The notes: generated by a model not told the origin, from the sequence alone. A stretch of DNA of 64,000 nucleotides from Pseudomonas allokribbensis (GCF_014863605.1 NZ_CP062252.1:5031001-5095000), one strand, 5' to 3'; shown: positions 1-9,595, counted from the stretch's first letter. Program-made: numbers and translations.

Positions 1-602
1 CCAACGCGCATGTCGAGGTTCGAATGCTGCAGCAACAGCTGGATCGCAATGGCGAATGCCAACAACACCGCGACCTCGGACGGAATGCCCAGCACCAGCA
101 ACGGCAGCAGCCCCGCCGTCGCCTCCAGCAATTGATGCAGCGGATGCTTCATCAAACCGTTGAACCCGTAGAGCCGTTCGACGCTGTGATGAATCGCGTG
201 CAGCCGCCACATCCACGGCACGCGATGGCTGGCGTAGTGCATCAGGCTCACGCCCGCATCGGCAATGAAAATCGCCAGGCCGACTTGTAGCCACAGTGGC
301 CAGCTCGACGGCCAAGCACCGTCAATCGCAATCAGCGTCACCAGCCCCGGCAATGCCAGCAGGCCGAGGGCGTTCAACGCTTCGTTGATCAACGCGTGGA
401 GCATGTCGCGACGGCGATCGCCGGTCGGGCGGTTCCAGTTCATTTCATAAGGCAGCAGCCATTCGGCCGCGAACGACACCGCCAACGCCACAGCAAACAA
501 CGGCAACAACCACAGTAGCGAATGCCCCGCCAACCCAATCCCGCCGCCGATGAATCCAAGCCAGAACAACGGCGCATACAACCACGAAAAGATGCGTTTC
601 AT
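1..602 (-). CDS. Sterol desaturase / fatty acid hydroxylase family protein (partial)
   Basis: This is an integral membrane di-iron oxygenase-type protein; its substrate cannot be told from sequence. It reads from an ATG at 602 off the left edge, so 200 codons are present and the C-terminus is missing. GGAGG sits 5 bases before the ATG. Hydrophobic segments lie at about residues 10-50, 80-95 and 105-122. The histidine clusters of the superfamily are visible: HYASH (122-126), HAIHH (135-139) and HPLH (153-156); the last cluster would lie outside the window. The family is clear and the function is not. Confidence 0.85.
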   Translation of the reverse strand, partial: MKRIFSWLYAPLFWLGFIGGGIGLAGHSLLWLLPLFAVALAVSFAAEWLLPYEMNWNRPTGDRRRDMLHALINEALNALGLLALPGLVTLIAIDGAWPSSWPLWLQVGLAIFIADAGVSLMHYASHRVPWMWRLHAIHHSVERLYGFNGLMKHPLHQLLEATAGLLPLLVLGIPSEVAVLLAFAIAIQLLLQHSNLDMRV

Positions 603-755
603 GTCCACCTCCATTAATCGAAGGCTGAGCATGAAAGTTGCCCGCGAACGGCGATTGAACAAACGACGCAAACACCCACGGCGTTTTTTAAGGGTGAATT
701 AAGTTGCGGTGGCTAACCTGAACTCACTTGAACGAATCACCTAAAGGAATAACCG

Positions 756-1061
756 ATGAAAACCCTGACTGCCCTGTTTACCGCTGCCGCCCTGACCCTC
801 ACCGCTGGCTTGGCCCAGGCTGACGTTCGCGTCGATCAGATCCCTGAGCTGGTCAAGTCCGGCAAGATCAAGCCGCTGGAAGAGCTGAACAAGATTGCCC
901 TGGCCCTGCACCCGGGCGCGACCATCGTCGACACCGACCTGGACAACCATTTCAACGGCTATGAGTACGAAGTCGAGCTGCGTACTGCCGATGGCAAAGA
1001 ATGGGACGTGGATCTGGATGCGGCAACCGGCAAGGTCCTGAGCAACAAGCAAGATCACTGA
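756..1061 (+). CDS. Periplasmic PepSY-domain protein
   Basis: A small exported protein of 101 residues. Residues 1-22 form a signal peptide ending AQA, so mature protein starts near Asp23. The rest fits one PepSY domain, with the characteristic ending in which a conserved Gly-Lys-Val-Leu follows an Asp-Ala-Ala-Thr turn. An AAGGA ribosome site stands 8 bases before the ATG. PepSY proteins of this size are often controlled by a neighbouring two-component system, but none is adjacent here. A strong terminator follows at 1076-1110. The exact role is unknown. Confidence 0.85.
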   Translation: MKTLTALFTAAALTLTAGLAQADVRVDQIPELVKSGKIKPLEELNKIALALHPGATIVDTDLDNHFNGYEYEVELRTADGKEWDVDLDAATGKVLSNKQDH

Positions 1062-1075
1062 TTGCACCGCAAGAC

Positions 1076-1110
1076 AAAGCCGCACGATTTTCGGATCGTG
1101 CGGCTTTTTT
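1076..1110 (+). terminator. Rho-independent terminator after the PepSY gene
   Basis: GCCGCACGAT pairs with ATCGTGCGGC across a short TTTCGG-side loop and is followed by a run of six T. It closes the PepSY transcript and also faces the end of the convergent gene at 1122. Confidence 0.9.
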
Positions 1111-1121
1111 GTGTCCGAAAG

Positions 1122-1565
1122 TTATGCCGAGGTACTGACCAGCGAACCCGACGTACTCGAATCAGATTGCTGCAACGCCGCCAACAAAGCCGCCGTCGCC
1201 GTCTGCAACGAAGCCGAAGTCGTCGCGATCTGCGATTGCGCAGCCGCAACATCCGCCGCTTTAGCGTCCTGACTTTCCTGCTTGGCCTGGGCCGCTTGCA
1301 GCGCCTGTTGCTGTTCCTGCAATTGCTTTTGCAGCTCGGCAATCTGCTTACGCAGTTCTTTCACCGTATCCGATTCATCGCTGCTGGAGCTGCTGTCCCC
1401 CGATGGTGCGGCACCGCCGCCCGCCGCCACTTTGCTGGTGTCGGCCTTCACACCGGTACTGGCCGCTGCTGTGGTCGAGGTGTCGTCGCCCGTGTCGGCA
1501 ATCGAGGTTTTGCTGGTGGGTGTGGTGACGGTTTGATTGATCGAAACAGACGTGATGCTGACCAT
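1122..1565 (-). CDS. FlxA-like coiled-coil protein
   Basis: A 147-residue soluble protein without signal peptide. The first 65 residues are rich in Thr, Ser and Ala and look disordered; there follows a coiled coil at about 75-105 (repeats of the form LRKQIAELQKQLQEQQQ) and an Ala/Ser/Thr-rich tail. This arrangement matches the FlxA-like family, whose function is unknown. The ATG at 1565 is chosen over an upstream in-frame start because GGAG lies 7 bases before it and the upstream codons translate a long inverted repeat (1630-1668). Confidence 0.7.
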   Translation of the reverse strand: MVSITSVSINQTVTTPTSKTSIADTGDDTSTTAAASTGVKADTSKVAAGGGAAPSGDSSSSSDESDTVKELRKQIAELQKQLQEQQQALQAAQAKQESQDAKAADVAAAQSQIATTSASLQTATAALLAALQQSDSSTSGSLVSTSA

Positions 1566-1629
1566 GGGAATTCTCCAATGACGGTTATGGATAACCGGCC
1601 ATCGGCGGCGGCCTGCACGAATTGAGATC

Positions 1630-1668
1630 GACTGTGTACCGACTCGGTAACCGGGCCGGTACACAGTC
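1630..1668. repeat. Long inverted repeat between two minus-strand genes
   Basis: Perfect 12-base arms GACTGTGTACCG (1630-1641) and CGGTACACAGTC (1657-1668) enclose a 15-base loop that itself contains GGTAACC. It stands between the chemoreceptor end (1678) and the start at 1565. There is no T tract on the minus strand, so it is either a weak terminator, an RNA-stabilising hairpin or an operator. Confidence 0.6.
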
Positions 1669-1677
1669 ACTGGCGGG

Positions 1678-3300
1678 TCAGACGCTCAGGCGAGCGGTGA
1701 CGTCGTTCAGTTGGCCGGACAGGCCGTGCAGGTTCTGGCTGGCACTTTCGGTGCGCTGCACGTTGTCGAGGTTGGTGCTGGCAATCGACGTGATCTCGGT
1801 CAGGTTGCGCGAGATGTCTTCGGCCACCGACGTTTGCTCTTCGGCCGCCGTGGCGATCTGGCGGTTCATGTCGCGAATCGCTTCCACCGCATGGGTGATG
1901 CGCTCGAGCATGGCGCCGGCCTGGGTCACTTGCTCGACGCTTTCATCGCTGCGGGTCTGGCCGCTGTCGATGGCGTGGGCTGCATCCACCGCGCCGGTCT
2001 GCACGCTCTGGATGATCTGGTTGATCTCGATGATCGACTCCGCCGTACGCTGCGCGAGGTTACGCACCTCATCGGCCACCACCGCAAAACCACGCCCGGC
2101 TTCACCGGCCCGGGCCGCTTCGATGGCGGCGTTGAGCGCCAGCAGGTTGGTCTGCTCGGCGATCCCGCGAATCACTTCCAGCACCTTGCCGATGCGACCG
2201 CTGTCGGCTTCCAGACGACGGATCACTGTGGCGGTGTTGGCGATTTCGCCGCGCATCTGGGTGATGCTGTGGATGGTGCTCTGCATGACCTTTTCACCCT
2301 GCTGGGCGGACTGGTCGGCATCGTCGGCAGCACGCGCTGCATCGGCCGCATGACGGGCGACTTCCTGGGCGGTGGCGGACATTTCGTTCATCGCCGTGGC
2401 CACCTGATCGGTGCGGTTGAACTGCTCGTTGGTACCGCCGGCCATCACGGTGGCGATGGCGTTCAACTCGCCGCTGGCGCTGTCCAGATCCTTGGCGCTG
2501 CGCTGCAGGTGGTTGAAGGTTTCAGCGAGGAAGTCGCGCAGGGTGTTGGCGGCGGCGGCCAGGTTGCCCAACTCGTCCTGACGGCTGCTGGACACACGCT
2601 CGACCAGACGGCCCCTGCTCAACTGGGTGACGTAGTCGATGAGCTTGCGGATCGGCTCGACCAGGTTGCGGTTGACCAGCCACAGGCTCAGCAAACCGAT
2701 CAACAGGCCGGATGCGAGCATCACCAGAATCCCCAGCAACACGGTGCGATCAGCACTGGCACTGATCAGCGCCGACTGTTCGGTGCCCTGCTTGCGCAGT
2801 TCGCCCACCAGTTCGCTCATCTGGTCGCTGGCGGCGCGGTCGACGCCTTTGACGGCGGTGTCGCCCGCGGTCGGATCGGCACCGGCAGCTACGTAGGCAT
2901 CGCGACCTTTCTGGTAGGCGGCGCCGAGCAGACGGTGTTCTTCACGCAGGCGCTCGATACGGGTTTTCAGCGCAGGCTCAAGGCCTTTCTGATTGGCCAG
3001 CTCACCAAGGATATTCTGCACATCGCGCTGGCGATCTTCGAACTGGCCCCAGTACTTGGCCAAGTCTGCCGGTTGTTTGCCGCGCAGCAGGACGTTTTTC
3101 CACTCCTGCACCTGCACCTTGAATTGCAGGTTGGCTTCGTCGATCAGTTGCGACGTGTGCAAGGGGCCGGCAATCAACTGGCTGTAGTTCTGCACGCCGT
3201 TGGACAGGAAATGAAAGCAGGCCAGCGCGATCAACAGCATCGCCAACAGACTGCCGCTCAGCAGGGCGAGAATTTGCGCTCTCAGGGATTTTTGCAACAT
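1678..3300 (-). CDS. Methyl-accepting chemotaxis protein
   Basis: A 540-residue membrane chemoreceptor. Transmembrane segments lie at about 10-31 and 186-209 and flank a helical periplasmic ligand domain of about 155 residues. HAMP follows at about 210-262 and the cytoplasmic signalling domain at about 290-540, with the highly conserved hairpin tip [19 protein letters not shown] near 385-405 that contacts CheA and CheW. No CheR-binding pentapeptide is present at the C-terminus. The ligand cannot be predicted. Confidence 0.95.
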   Translation of the reverse strand: MLQKSLRAQILALLSGSLLAMLLIALACFHFLSNGVQNYSQLIAGPLHTSQLIDEANLQFKVQVQEWKNVLLRGKQPADLAKYWGQFEDRQRDVQNILGELANQKGLEPALKTRIERLREEHRLLGAAYQKGRDAYVAAGADPTAGDTAVKGVDRAASDQMSELVGELRKQGTEQSALISASADRTVLLGILVMLASGLLIGLLSLWLVNRNLVEPIRKLIDYVTQLSRGRLVERVSSSRQDELGNLAAAANTLRDFLAETFNHLQRSAKDLDSASGELNAIATVMAGGTNEQFNRTDQVATAMNEMSATAQEVARHAADAARAADDADQSAQQGEKVMQSTIHSITQMRGEIANTATVIRRLEADSGRIGKVLEVIRGIAEQTNLLALNAAIEAARAGEAGRGFAVVADEVRNLAQRTAESIIEINQIIQSVQTGAVDAAHAIDSGQTRSDESVEQVTQAGAMLERITHAVEAIRDMNRQIATAAEEQTSVAEDISRNLTEITSIASTNLDNVQRTESASQNLHGLSGQLNDVTARLSV

Positions 3301-3576
3301 CGCAGGTACTCATGACAGGGATGAGGCACGTCCGGTAAGACGTGAATTGTGGCCGGACATCCGTGTCGGCGAACCTTGGCTCTTGGCCGAAGGCGCGCAA
3401 CCTAACTCATGCGTGATCGGCGTGCCAGAGGGCTTCTTGAGAAAAATCCGACCGCCGGTAAGGCATTGATTCTGGCGTCATTTAGCTGTCACCAAAACGT
3501 CACACTGCATTGCAATGATGCGGCTCAGGTGAATCTGCAAATCCCGCGACAGACGCCCTCCTCCCAGCGAGACTTC

Positions 3577-4599
3577 ATGAACCACAGCCTCGATATCAGC
3601 CATCGCGATCCAGACCTGTTCGGCTTGCTCTACGGTTTTCGTTTTCGTCCCGGCGAGCGTGGTCGCGAAGTCGACTCGGCGACTGCCCTGCGCTGCCTGC
3701 AAGACGACAGCGATGGCGATGAGTTTCTCTGGCTGCACCTGAACCTGGCGCACGCCGCGTGCGAGCGCTGGATGAAAAGTCATCTGCAATTACCCGAAGA
3801 GTTTTTCGAAGCGCTGCATGAAGGCTCGCGCTCGACCCGTATCGAGCATGTCGATTCGGCGTTGCTGGCGGTGGTCAACGACGTGGTGTTCAACCTCAGC
3901 AGCATGGTGTCGTCGGACGTGTCGACGCTGTGGGTCTGCGTGCGCAGCAAACTGATCGTCAGTGCGCGCCTGCAACCGCTGCACTCGGTGGACAAGCTGC
4001 GTTCGTCGGTGAAGGCCGGCGAGTGCTTTCGCTCGCCGTCGGAATTGCTCGTGCACTTGCTGCGCGACCAGGGCGAAGTGCTGACCCAGATCGTGCGCAA
4101 GACCAGCATGAGCGTCGATCAGGTCGAGGACGAGTTGCTGTCCTCGCGACTGTCGACCAACCGCGCCGAACTCGGCGCCAACCGTCGGGTGCTGGTGCGC
4201 CTGCAACGACTGCTGGCGCTGGAGCCGGGTTCGCTGCTGCGCCTGCTCAATCGACCGCCACCGTGGTTGCAGAAGGAAGACGTGAAGGAGCTGCGCAAAT
4301 CCACCGAGGAGTTCGCGCTGATCATCAACGACCTCACGGCCCTCGGCGAGCGGATCAAGCTGTTGCAGGAAGAGATCGCCGCCAACCTCAACGAACAGAG
4401 CAACCGCACGCTGTTCACCCTGACCGTGGTGACGGTGCTGGCGCTGCCGATCAACATCATTGCCGGTTTCTTCGGCATGAACGTCGGCGGTGTGCCGCTG
4501 GCCACTGATCCGGAAGGGTTCTGGATTCTGGTGGCGCTGGTGGTGACGTTTACCGTGATTGCCGGGCGCTGGGCGTTTCGCAAGCGTGGTGACTATTAA
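3577..4599 (+). CDS. zntB: CorA-family transporter, ZntB-like
   Basis: A 340-residue CorA-family divalent cation transporter. A long soluble N-terminal domain is followed by a helical stalk and two C-terminal membrane helices (about 277-298 and 314-333). The signature GMN is at 300-302, within FFGMNVGG, and the chain ends with the short basic tail RKRGDY usual for the family. ZntB members move zinc; magnesium transport cannot be excluded. The ATG at 3577 gives the normal family N-terminus; a longer reading frame back to 3409 has no support. Confidence 0.85.
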   Translation: MNHSLDISHRDPDLFGLLYGFRFRPGERGREVDSATALRCLQDDSDGDEFLWLHLNLAHAACERWMKSHLQLPEEFFEALHEGSRSTRIEHVDSALLAVVNDVVFNLSSMVSSDVSTLWVCVRSKLIVSARLQPLHSVDKLRSSVKAGECFRSPSELLVHLLRDQGEVLTQIVRKTSMSVDQVEDELLSSRLSTNRAELGANRRVLVRLQRLLALEPGSLLRLLNRPPPWLQKEDVKELRKSTEEFALIINDLTALGERIKLLQEEIAANLNEQSNRTLFTLTVVTVLALPINIIAGFFGMNVGGVPLATDPEGFWILVALVVTFTVIAGRWAFRKRGDY

Positions 4600-4712
4600 G
4601 CAAGACCAGCGGCGCGGCTAATCCGCCAAACACTGATCTGTCGCAGTCTCTCTGTAATATTTAGCAACGATCATGGGCAACACTCCTTCCCCCCGCTCAG
4701 GATTGTCCTCCC

Positions 4713-6326
4713 ATGGCTACTCCCTCCCTGACCGCCAGCCCGGCCTCCGCCCCCAGCGGCAGGCCGGCGCTCGACAAGAAAACCGGCCCCTTCACTTACG
4801 TGGTGTTCTTCGCCGTACTGGCCATGGGGATGCTGTTCACGGCCTACAGCCTGATGCACGACATGCACGAACTCGGCACGGTGGTCACCACCTGGACCCC
4901 GTTCCTGCTGCTCGGCGTGGCGCTGTTGATTGCGCTGGGTTTTGAGTTCGTCAACGGTTTCCACGACACCGCCAATGCCGTGGCCACGGTGATCTACACC
5001 CACTCGCTGCCACCGAATGTGGCCGTGGTGTGGTCGGGTTTCTTCAACTTCCTCGGCGTGTTGCTTTCGAGTGGCGCGGTGGCGTTCGGCATCATCGCCC
5101 TGCTGCCGGTCGAGCTGATTCTGCAAGTCGGCTCGTCCGCCGGTTTCGCGATGATCTTCGCCCTGCTGATCGCCGCGATTCTGTGGAACCTCGGCACCTG
5201 GTGGCTGGGCCTGCCGGCCTCGTCGTCGCACACGCTGATCGGTTCGATCATTGGTGTTGGCGTGGCGAATGCCCTGATGCACGGTCGCGACGGTACCAGC
5301 GGTGTGGACTGGGCCCAGGCCACCAAGATCGGTTACGCACTGCTGCTGTCGCCGCTGGTGGGTTTCGGTTGCGCGGCGCTGTTGCTGCTGGCATTGCGCG
5401 CGTTCGTGAAGAACCGCTCGCTGTACAAGGCCCCGGAAGGCAACACCCCGCCGCCGTGGTGGATTCGCGGTCTGCTGATCCTGACTTGCACCGGCGTGTC
5501 GTTTGCCCACGGTTCCAACGACGGCCAGAAAGGCATGGGCCTGATCATGCTGATCCTGGTTGGCACCCTGCCGATGGCTTATGCGCTGAACCGCACCATG
5601 CCGGCGGATCAGGCGTTGCAGTTCGCCGCCGTGGCTGAAGTCACCCAACAGGCGCTGGTAAAAAGCGCACCGCTGCCGGCCCCGGCCGATCCGCGTCCGG
5701 TGCTCTCGGATTACGTGCGCAGCAAGCAAGCCACGCCGCAGTTGGTCCCGGCCCTCGCCGCACTGACCGGGCACATCGGTGAAGAAGTCAAAGGCTACGG
5801 TTCGCTGTCGAAAGTCCCGGCCGAGGCCATGGGCAACGTGCGTAACGACATGTACCTGGCCAGCGAAACCATTCGCCTGATGGACAAGAACAAGGTCGGC
5901 ACCTTCGACGCCGACACCACCAACAAACTGCAACTGTTCAAACAGCAGATCGACAATGCCACCCGGTTCATCCCGCTGTGGGTGAAGATCGCCGTGGCGA
6001 TTGCGTTGGGGCTGGGCACCATGGTCGGCTGGAAGCGGATCGTGGTCACGGTCGGCGAGAAGATCGGCAAGACCCACCTGACTTACGCACAGGGCGCCTC
6101 GGCTGAAACCGTGGCGATGCTGACCATCGGCGCCGCCGACATGTTCGGCCTGCCGGTGTCGACCACCCATGTGTTGTCCTCAGGCGTGGCCGGGACCATG
6201 GTCGCCAACGGTGGCGGCCTGCAGATGAAGACCATCCGCAATCTGCTGATGGCGTGGGTGCTGACCTTGCCGGCAGCGATTCTGCTGTCGGGCAGCCTGT
6301 ACTGGCTGTTCACCCAGATCTTCTGA
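4713..6326 (+). CDS. Inorganic phosphate transporter, PiT family
   Basis: A 537-residue membrane protein with about ten to twelve hydrophobic helices and an internal soluble loop at about 310-420. The two PiT half-motifs are visible: NGFHDTANAV at 81-90 and FAHGSNDGQKG near 263, both facing the phosphate/cation pathway. The family takes up metal-phosphate with protons and is usually constitutive. It is flanked by its own gap on both sides and is probably monocistronic. No convincing Pho box precedes it. Confidence 0.92.
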   Translation: MATPSLTASPASAPSGRPALDKKTGPFTYVVFFAVLAMGMLFTAYSLMHDMHELGTVVTTWTPFLLLGVALLIALGFEFVNGFHDTANAVATVIYTHSLPPNVAVVWSGFFNFLGVLLSSGAVAFGIIALLPVELILQVGSSAGFAMIFALLIAAILWNLGTWWLGLPASSSHTLIGSIIGVGVANALMHGRDGTSGVDWAQATKIGYALLLSPLVGFGCAALLLLALRAFVKNRSLYKAPEGNTPPPWWIRGLLILTCTGVSFAHGSNDGQKGMGLIMLILVGTLPMAYALNRTMPADQALQFAAVAEVTQQALVKSAPLPAPADPRPVLSDYVRSKQATPQLVPALAALTGHIGEEVKGYGSLSKVPAEAMGNVRNDMYLASETIRLMDKNKVGTFDADTTNKLQLFKQQIDNATRFIPLWVKIAVAIALGLGTMVGWKRIVVTVGEKIGKTHLTYAQGASAETVAMLTIGAADMFGLPVSTTHVLSSGVAGTMVANGGGLQMKTIRNLLMAWVLTLPAAILLSGSLYWLFTQIF

Positions 6327-6334
6327 TCAACCGG

Positions 6335-6368
6335 AATCCCTGTGAGAGCCTTTGCCCCCACAGGGATT
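6335..6368. terminator. Hairpin between the phosphate permease and a convergent LysR gene
   Basis: AATCCCTGTG pairs with CACAGGGATT over a 14-base loop. It lies between two convergent genes and lacks a long T tract, so it is a modest bidirectional terminator. Confidence 0.55.
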
Positions 6369-6379
6369 TGCGGCAGGAA

Positions 6380-7276
6380 TCAGAGCGTCGAACGAATCAA
6401 CTCCCCCAACCAGTCCATGAACACCCGCACCCGCAACGGCAAATGCCGCTGCCGGGCGTACAGCAGTGAAATGCCCATCGCCGGCGCGGTGTATTGCGGC
6501 AACACGGTCACCACCTCACCGGTGTCCAGATAGGTATTCATGCCGGTACGCGGTACCTGAATCAGACCAAATCCACCCAGGCACGCCGACTCGTACGCAT
6601 CGGTGCTGTTGACCGTCACGCTGCCGGCCATCGGCAAGCGGTGAACCTGCCCGTCCTGCTCGTAGACAAACCCTTCCGAACGCGACCCCAGCACACCGAC
6701 GTAATGCACCAGCCGATGCTGCGCCAGATCCTCCAGCGTCTGCGGCACACCGTAGCGCTGCAGATACGCGGGGCTGGCGCAGTTGATCATGCTGAAGTCA
6801 CCCAGATGTCGCGCCACCACCGACTGATCGGGTTGCGCGCCGATGCGCACCACGCAATCGAAGCCCTCGGCGAGCAGGTCGACCCGGCGATCGGTGCTGC
6901 TGATTTCCAGTTCCAGGTTCGGATGACGGGCCATGAATTCCGGCAACTTCGGCATGATCAGCCGCCGCGACAGAATGTTCGGCATGTCGACCCGAATCCG
7001 CCCGGTCAGCGACGCTTCGTCCTGACGGAACAGGTTCTCGATTTCGTCCATGTGCGACAGCAGATCCTTGCTGCGCTCATATAACGCAAGGCCGTCCTGA
7101 GTCGCCTGGACCTTGCGCGTGGTGCGTTGCAGCAGACGCGTGCCGAGCAGGGTTTCCAGCGCCTGCACCTGCTCGGACACCGTCGAGCGCGGCAGCCCCA
7201 GACTCTCCCCCGCCATCGTAAAACTCGACAATTCGCTGACCCGGACGAAGGTGCGCAGCAGTTCCAGTTTGTTCAT
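6380..7276 (-). CDS. LysR-family transcriptional regulator
   Basis: A 298-residue regulator. The N-terminal winged helix-turn-helix spans about 1-60 and includes SSFTMAGESLGLPRSTVSEQ; the remainder is the two-lobed effector domain. It resembles the group of LysR proteins that control divergent oxidoreductases. It is divergent from the SDR gene at 7397 with 120 bases between them, so it most likely controls that gene and itself. The effector is unknown. Confidence 0.92.
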   Translation of the reverse strand: MNKLELLRTFVRVSELSSFTMAGESLGLPRSTVSEQVQALETLLGTRLLQRTTRKVQATQDGLALYERSKDLLSHMDEIENLFRQDEASLTGRIRVDMPNILSRRLIMPKLPEFMARHPNLELEISSTDRRVDLLAEGFDCVVRIGAQPDQSVVARHLGDFSMINCASPAYLQRYGVPQTLEDLAQHRLVHYVGVLGSRSEGFVYEQDGQVHRLPMAGSVTVNSTDAYESACLGGFGLIQVPRTGMNTYLDTGEVVTVLPQYTAPAMGISLLYARQRHLPLRVRVFMDWLGELIRSTL

Positions 7277-7294
7277 GGGCCACCCATTGATTGT

Positions 7295-7307
7295 TCGGAC
7301 ATACCGA
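7295..7307. promoter_or_regulatory. Candidate LysR box between the LysR and SDR genes
   Basis: TCGGACATACCGA has the T-N11-A form with symmetric TCGG and CCGA ends, as expected for a LysR recognition site. It is 19 bases upstream of the regulator start and 90 upstream of the SDR start. The assignment rests on position and symmetry only. Confidence 0.45.
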
Positions 7308-7396
7308 CCAGTGATTCCGGTTTCAGCGTGTTTATCACCTCACGGCGGATAAATAAACTGGGCCCCATCAACCGTCACTGCCCTCGAGGAAGACCC

Positions 7397-8152
7397 ATGA
7401 ATCGCAAAATCGCATTGATCACCGGTGCCAGCCGTGGCCTCGGCAAGAACGCCGCCCTGCACCTCGCCGCGCAAGGCGTGGACATCATCGGCACCTACAA
7501 CAGCCGCGCCGATGAAGCGCAATCGCTGGTCGAGGAACTGAAAACACTCGGCGCCAACGCCGTGATGCTGCAACTGGATGTCGGCCGCAGCGAAGGCTTC
7601 GCCGATTTCGCCGTACGGGTCGGGCAAGCACTGCAACAGCTCGGGCAGTCGCGCTTCGATTTCCTGATCAACAACGCCGGGATTGGTGTGCATGCGTCCT
7701 TCGCCGAAACCACGCCGGAGCAGTTCGACCTGCTGATGAACGTGCAGTTGAAAGGGCCGTTCTTCCTGACTCAGCAATTGCTGCCGCTGATCAACGATGG
7801 CGGGCGGATCATCAACATCTCCAGCGGTCTGGCCCGTTTCACCCTGCCGGGTTATGCCGCCTACGCGGCGATGAAAGGTGCGATGGAAGTGCTGACCCGT
7901 TATCAGGCCAAGGAGCTAGGTGCGCGGCAGATCGCCGTGAATATCCTCGCACCGGGCGCCATCGAAACCGACTTCGGCGGTGGTGCGGTGCGCGACAATT
8001 CGGCGCTGAACGCCATGGTCGCCAGCAACACAGCCCTGGGCCGTGCCGGGCAGCCGGATGACATTGGCGGTGCACTGGCGCTGCTGCTGTCGCCGGGCGC
8101 GCAGTGGATCAACGGTCAGCGGATTGAAGCGTCGGGCGGGATGTTTCTCTAA
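7397..8152 (+). CDS. Short-chain dehydrogenase/reductase
   Basis: A 251-residue classical SDR enzyme, predicted cytoplasmic and NAD(P)-dependent. The cofactor motif TGASRGLG is at residues 9-16, NNAGIG in the middle, the catalytic Ser in NISSG, and the Tyr/Lys pair in YAAMK. The ATG at 7397 follows GAGGAAG by 5 bases; an upstream extension to 7127 runs over the divergent promoter and is rejected. The neighbouring LysR gene probably regulates it. The substrate is unknown. Confidence 0.92.
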   Translation: MNRKIALITGASRGLGKNAALHLAAQGVDIIGTYNSRADEAQSLVEELKTLGANAVMLQLDVGRSEGFADFAVRVGQALQQLGQSRFDFLINNAGIGVHASFAETTPEQFDLLMNVQLKGPFFLTQQLLPLINDGGRIINISSGLARFTLPGYAAYAAMKGAMEVLTRYQAKELGARQIAVNILAPGAIETDFGGGAVRDNSALNAMVASNTALGRAGQPDDIGGALALLLSPGAQWINGQRIEASGGMFL

Positions 8153-8172
8153 ACCCGGCAAAAATCCCGGAC

Positions 8173-8207
8173 AAAAAAATCGCAGCCCTCGCAGGCTGCG
8201 ATTTTTG
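8173..8207. terminator. Bidirectional terminator between SDR and PACE genes
   Basis: AATCGCAGCC pairs with GGCTGCGATT, flanked by an A run on the left and T runs on the right, so it can end transcription from both convergent genes. The ATCGCAGCC sequence recurs in the terminator at 35467. Confidence 0.9.
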
Positions 8208-8210
8208 TTT

Positions 8211-8648
8211 TCAGTTCTGGCAGACGCTGCGCATCACCAGCCGCTCGCGCACCACGTCATAACCCCAGTGATAGACGTAGGTGTACGGAAGGAAGAACAG
8301 CAGCACGCCAATGTCGAGCAGGAACGCCTGCCACAGGCTGACCGACAGCCACCAGGCAATCAGCGGCACGCCCATCACGATCAACCCGCCCTCGAACAGC
8401 AGCGCGTGCGCCACCCGTACCCAGGCGTTGTGGGCGATGTTCCAGCGTTTGAGCAGGCGGTCGAATAAGCCGTTGAACACCACGTTCCAGCCCAGGGCCA
8501 GCAACGCGATGGCCATGGTGACGGCGCCCATTTCGACCAGCGGTTTGCCCATGATCCACGCCAGCAATGGAGTACAGATCAGAATTGCCAGCAGTTCGAA
8601 ACCGATGGCCTGGAAGATACGTTCAGTGATGGATTTGTTGGCAGTCAT
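8211..8648 (-). CDS. PACE-family efflux transporter
   Basis: A 145-residue membrane protein with four predicted helices arranged as two copies of the bacterial transmembrane pair domain. It matches the proteobacterial antimicrobial compound efflux family (AceI type), which exports biocides such as chlorhexidine and short diamines; the acidic residue of helix 1 fits within FELLAILICTPLLAW. The ATG at 8648 has AGGAA upstream. It is divergent from a LysR gene at 8737, the arrangement seen for aceI and its regulator. A second such pair lies at 21243-22677. Confidence 0.88.
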   Translation of the reverse strand: MTANKSITERIFQAIGFELLAILICTPLLAWIMGKPLVEMGAVTMAIALLALGWNVVFNGLFDRLLKRWNIAHNAWVRVAHALLFEGGLIVMGVPLIAWWLSVSLWQAFLLDIGVLLFFLPYTYVYHWGYDVVRERLVMRSVCQN

Positions 8649-8736
8649 GGCCGAGTTCCTCTGTGAAGATGGTTGCCATGATCCAGCACCGCACCGATAC
8701 TTCATAACCAATAACCATCGATCAAGGCGATAGTTC

Positions 8737-9591
8737 ATGGCCTCTCAAGAAGTGCTGCTCGCGTTTGTCCAGGCCGCCACTCAAGGCTCTTTTTCGGCGG
8801 CGGCGCGCAAACTCGGGCGCAGTCAGTCGACGGTGAGTGCGGCGGTGGCCAGTCTTGAGATCGATCTGGACCTGATCCTGTTCGACCGCAGCAGCCGCAA
8901 ACCGACCCTGACCCCGGCCGGTCACGTGATGCTGCAACGGGCCGAGGCGATTCTGTCGGCCACCAGCCGCCTGGAAATGACCGCCCGGCAATTGGCCCAG
9001 GGCGTCGAGCCGAAACTCACGGTGGCGATTTCCGACACTTATCAGTCCGACCGTTTCGAAGCCGCATTGGTGGGCTTCGAGCAGCGCTACCCGGATCTGG
9101 AGCTGGAATGCCTGATCGCCGAGTGCGATGACCTGATCGAACTGGTGCAACGCGGTCGGGCGCACCTGGCATTCGCCGAGATGCAGGACAACTACCCGCC
9201 GGACCTGGCGACCTCGACCGTCGCCGAACGCACTGAAATCGCCCTGTTCGTCGGCCGTAATCATCCGTTGGCGACGCAGGAATCCATCGATCAAACAGTC
9301 CTTGAACAGCATCGCGAGCTGCGCCTGGCCACCATCGTCAATCCCTATGACAGTCGCGGCAAAGGCCGGGTGTGGTCGGCGCCGAGTTATCTGATGCTGC
9401 TGGAGATGGCCGAAAAGGGCTTCGGCTGGGCACCGCTGCCGCGCTGGCTGGTGGAGCGTTTCGGTAACGATCTGCTGGTTGAGCTGAAGGTGCGCGGCTG
9501 GCCGAAACCGGTGTTCGTCGATGCGCTGTGGTCGCGGCTGTACCCGCCGGGGCCGGCGGGGAGCTGGTTGCTGAGCAAGATGCTCGAGTGA
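8737..9591 (+). CDS. LysR-family regulator, divergent from PACE gene
   Basis: A 284-residue LysR regulator with the helix-turn-helix in the first 60 residues (GSFSAAARKLGRSQSTVSAA) and a full effector domain. It starts 88 bases from the PACE efflux gene and transcribes away from it, so it is the likely activator of that gene in response to the exported compound. Its end is only 4 bases from the end of the convergent LysR gene at 9596. Confidence 0.9.
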   Translation: MASQEVLLAFVQAATQGSFSAAARKLGRSQSTVSAAVASLEIDLDLILFDRSSRKPTLTPAGHVMLQRAEAILSATSRLEMTARQLAQGVEPKLTVAISDTYQSDRFEAALVGFEQRYPDLELECLIAECDDLIELVQRGRAHLAFAEMQDNYPPDLATSTVAERTEIALFVGRNHPLATQESIDQTVLEQHRELRLATIVNPYDSRGKGRVWSAPSYLMLLEMAEKGFGWAPLPRWLVERFGNDLLVELKVRGWPKPVFVDALWSRLYPPGPAGSWLLSKMLE

Positions 9592-9595
9592 CGAT

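Noticed and set aside
1711..3315. A 534-codon plus-strand frame opposite the chemoreceptor gene
   Set aside because: Antisense shadow of a clear chemoreceptor with all expected motifs.
4625..4660. Possible Pho box before the phosphate permease
   Set aside because: CTGTC and CTGTAAT units are present but spaced 7 bases apart instead of the 4 needed for PhoB half-sites, and PiT genes are usually constitutive.
8704..8717. Tandem ATAACCA repeats between the PACE and LysR genes
   Set aside because: Seven-base repeats without symmetry; too short to call an operator.
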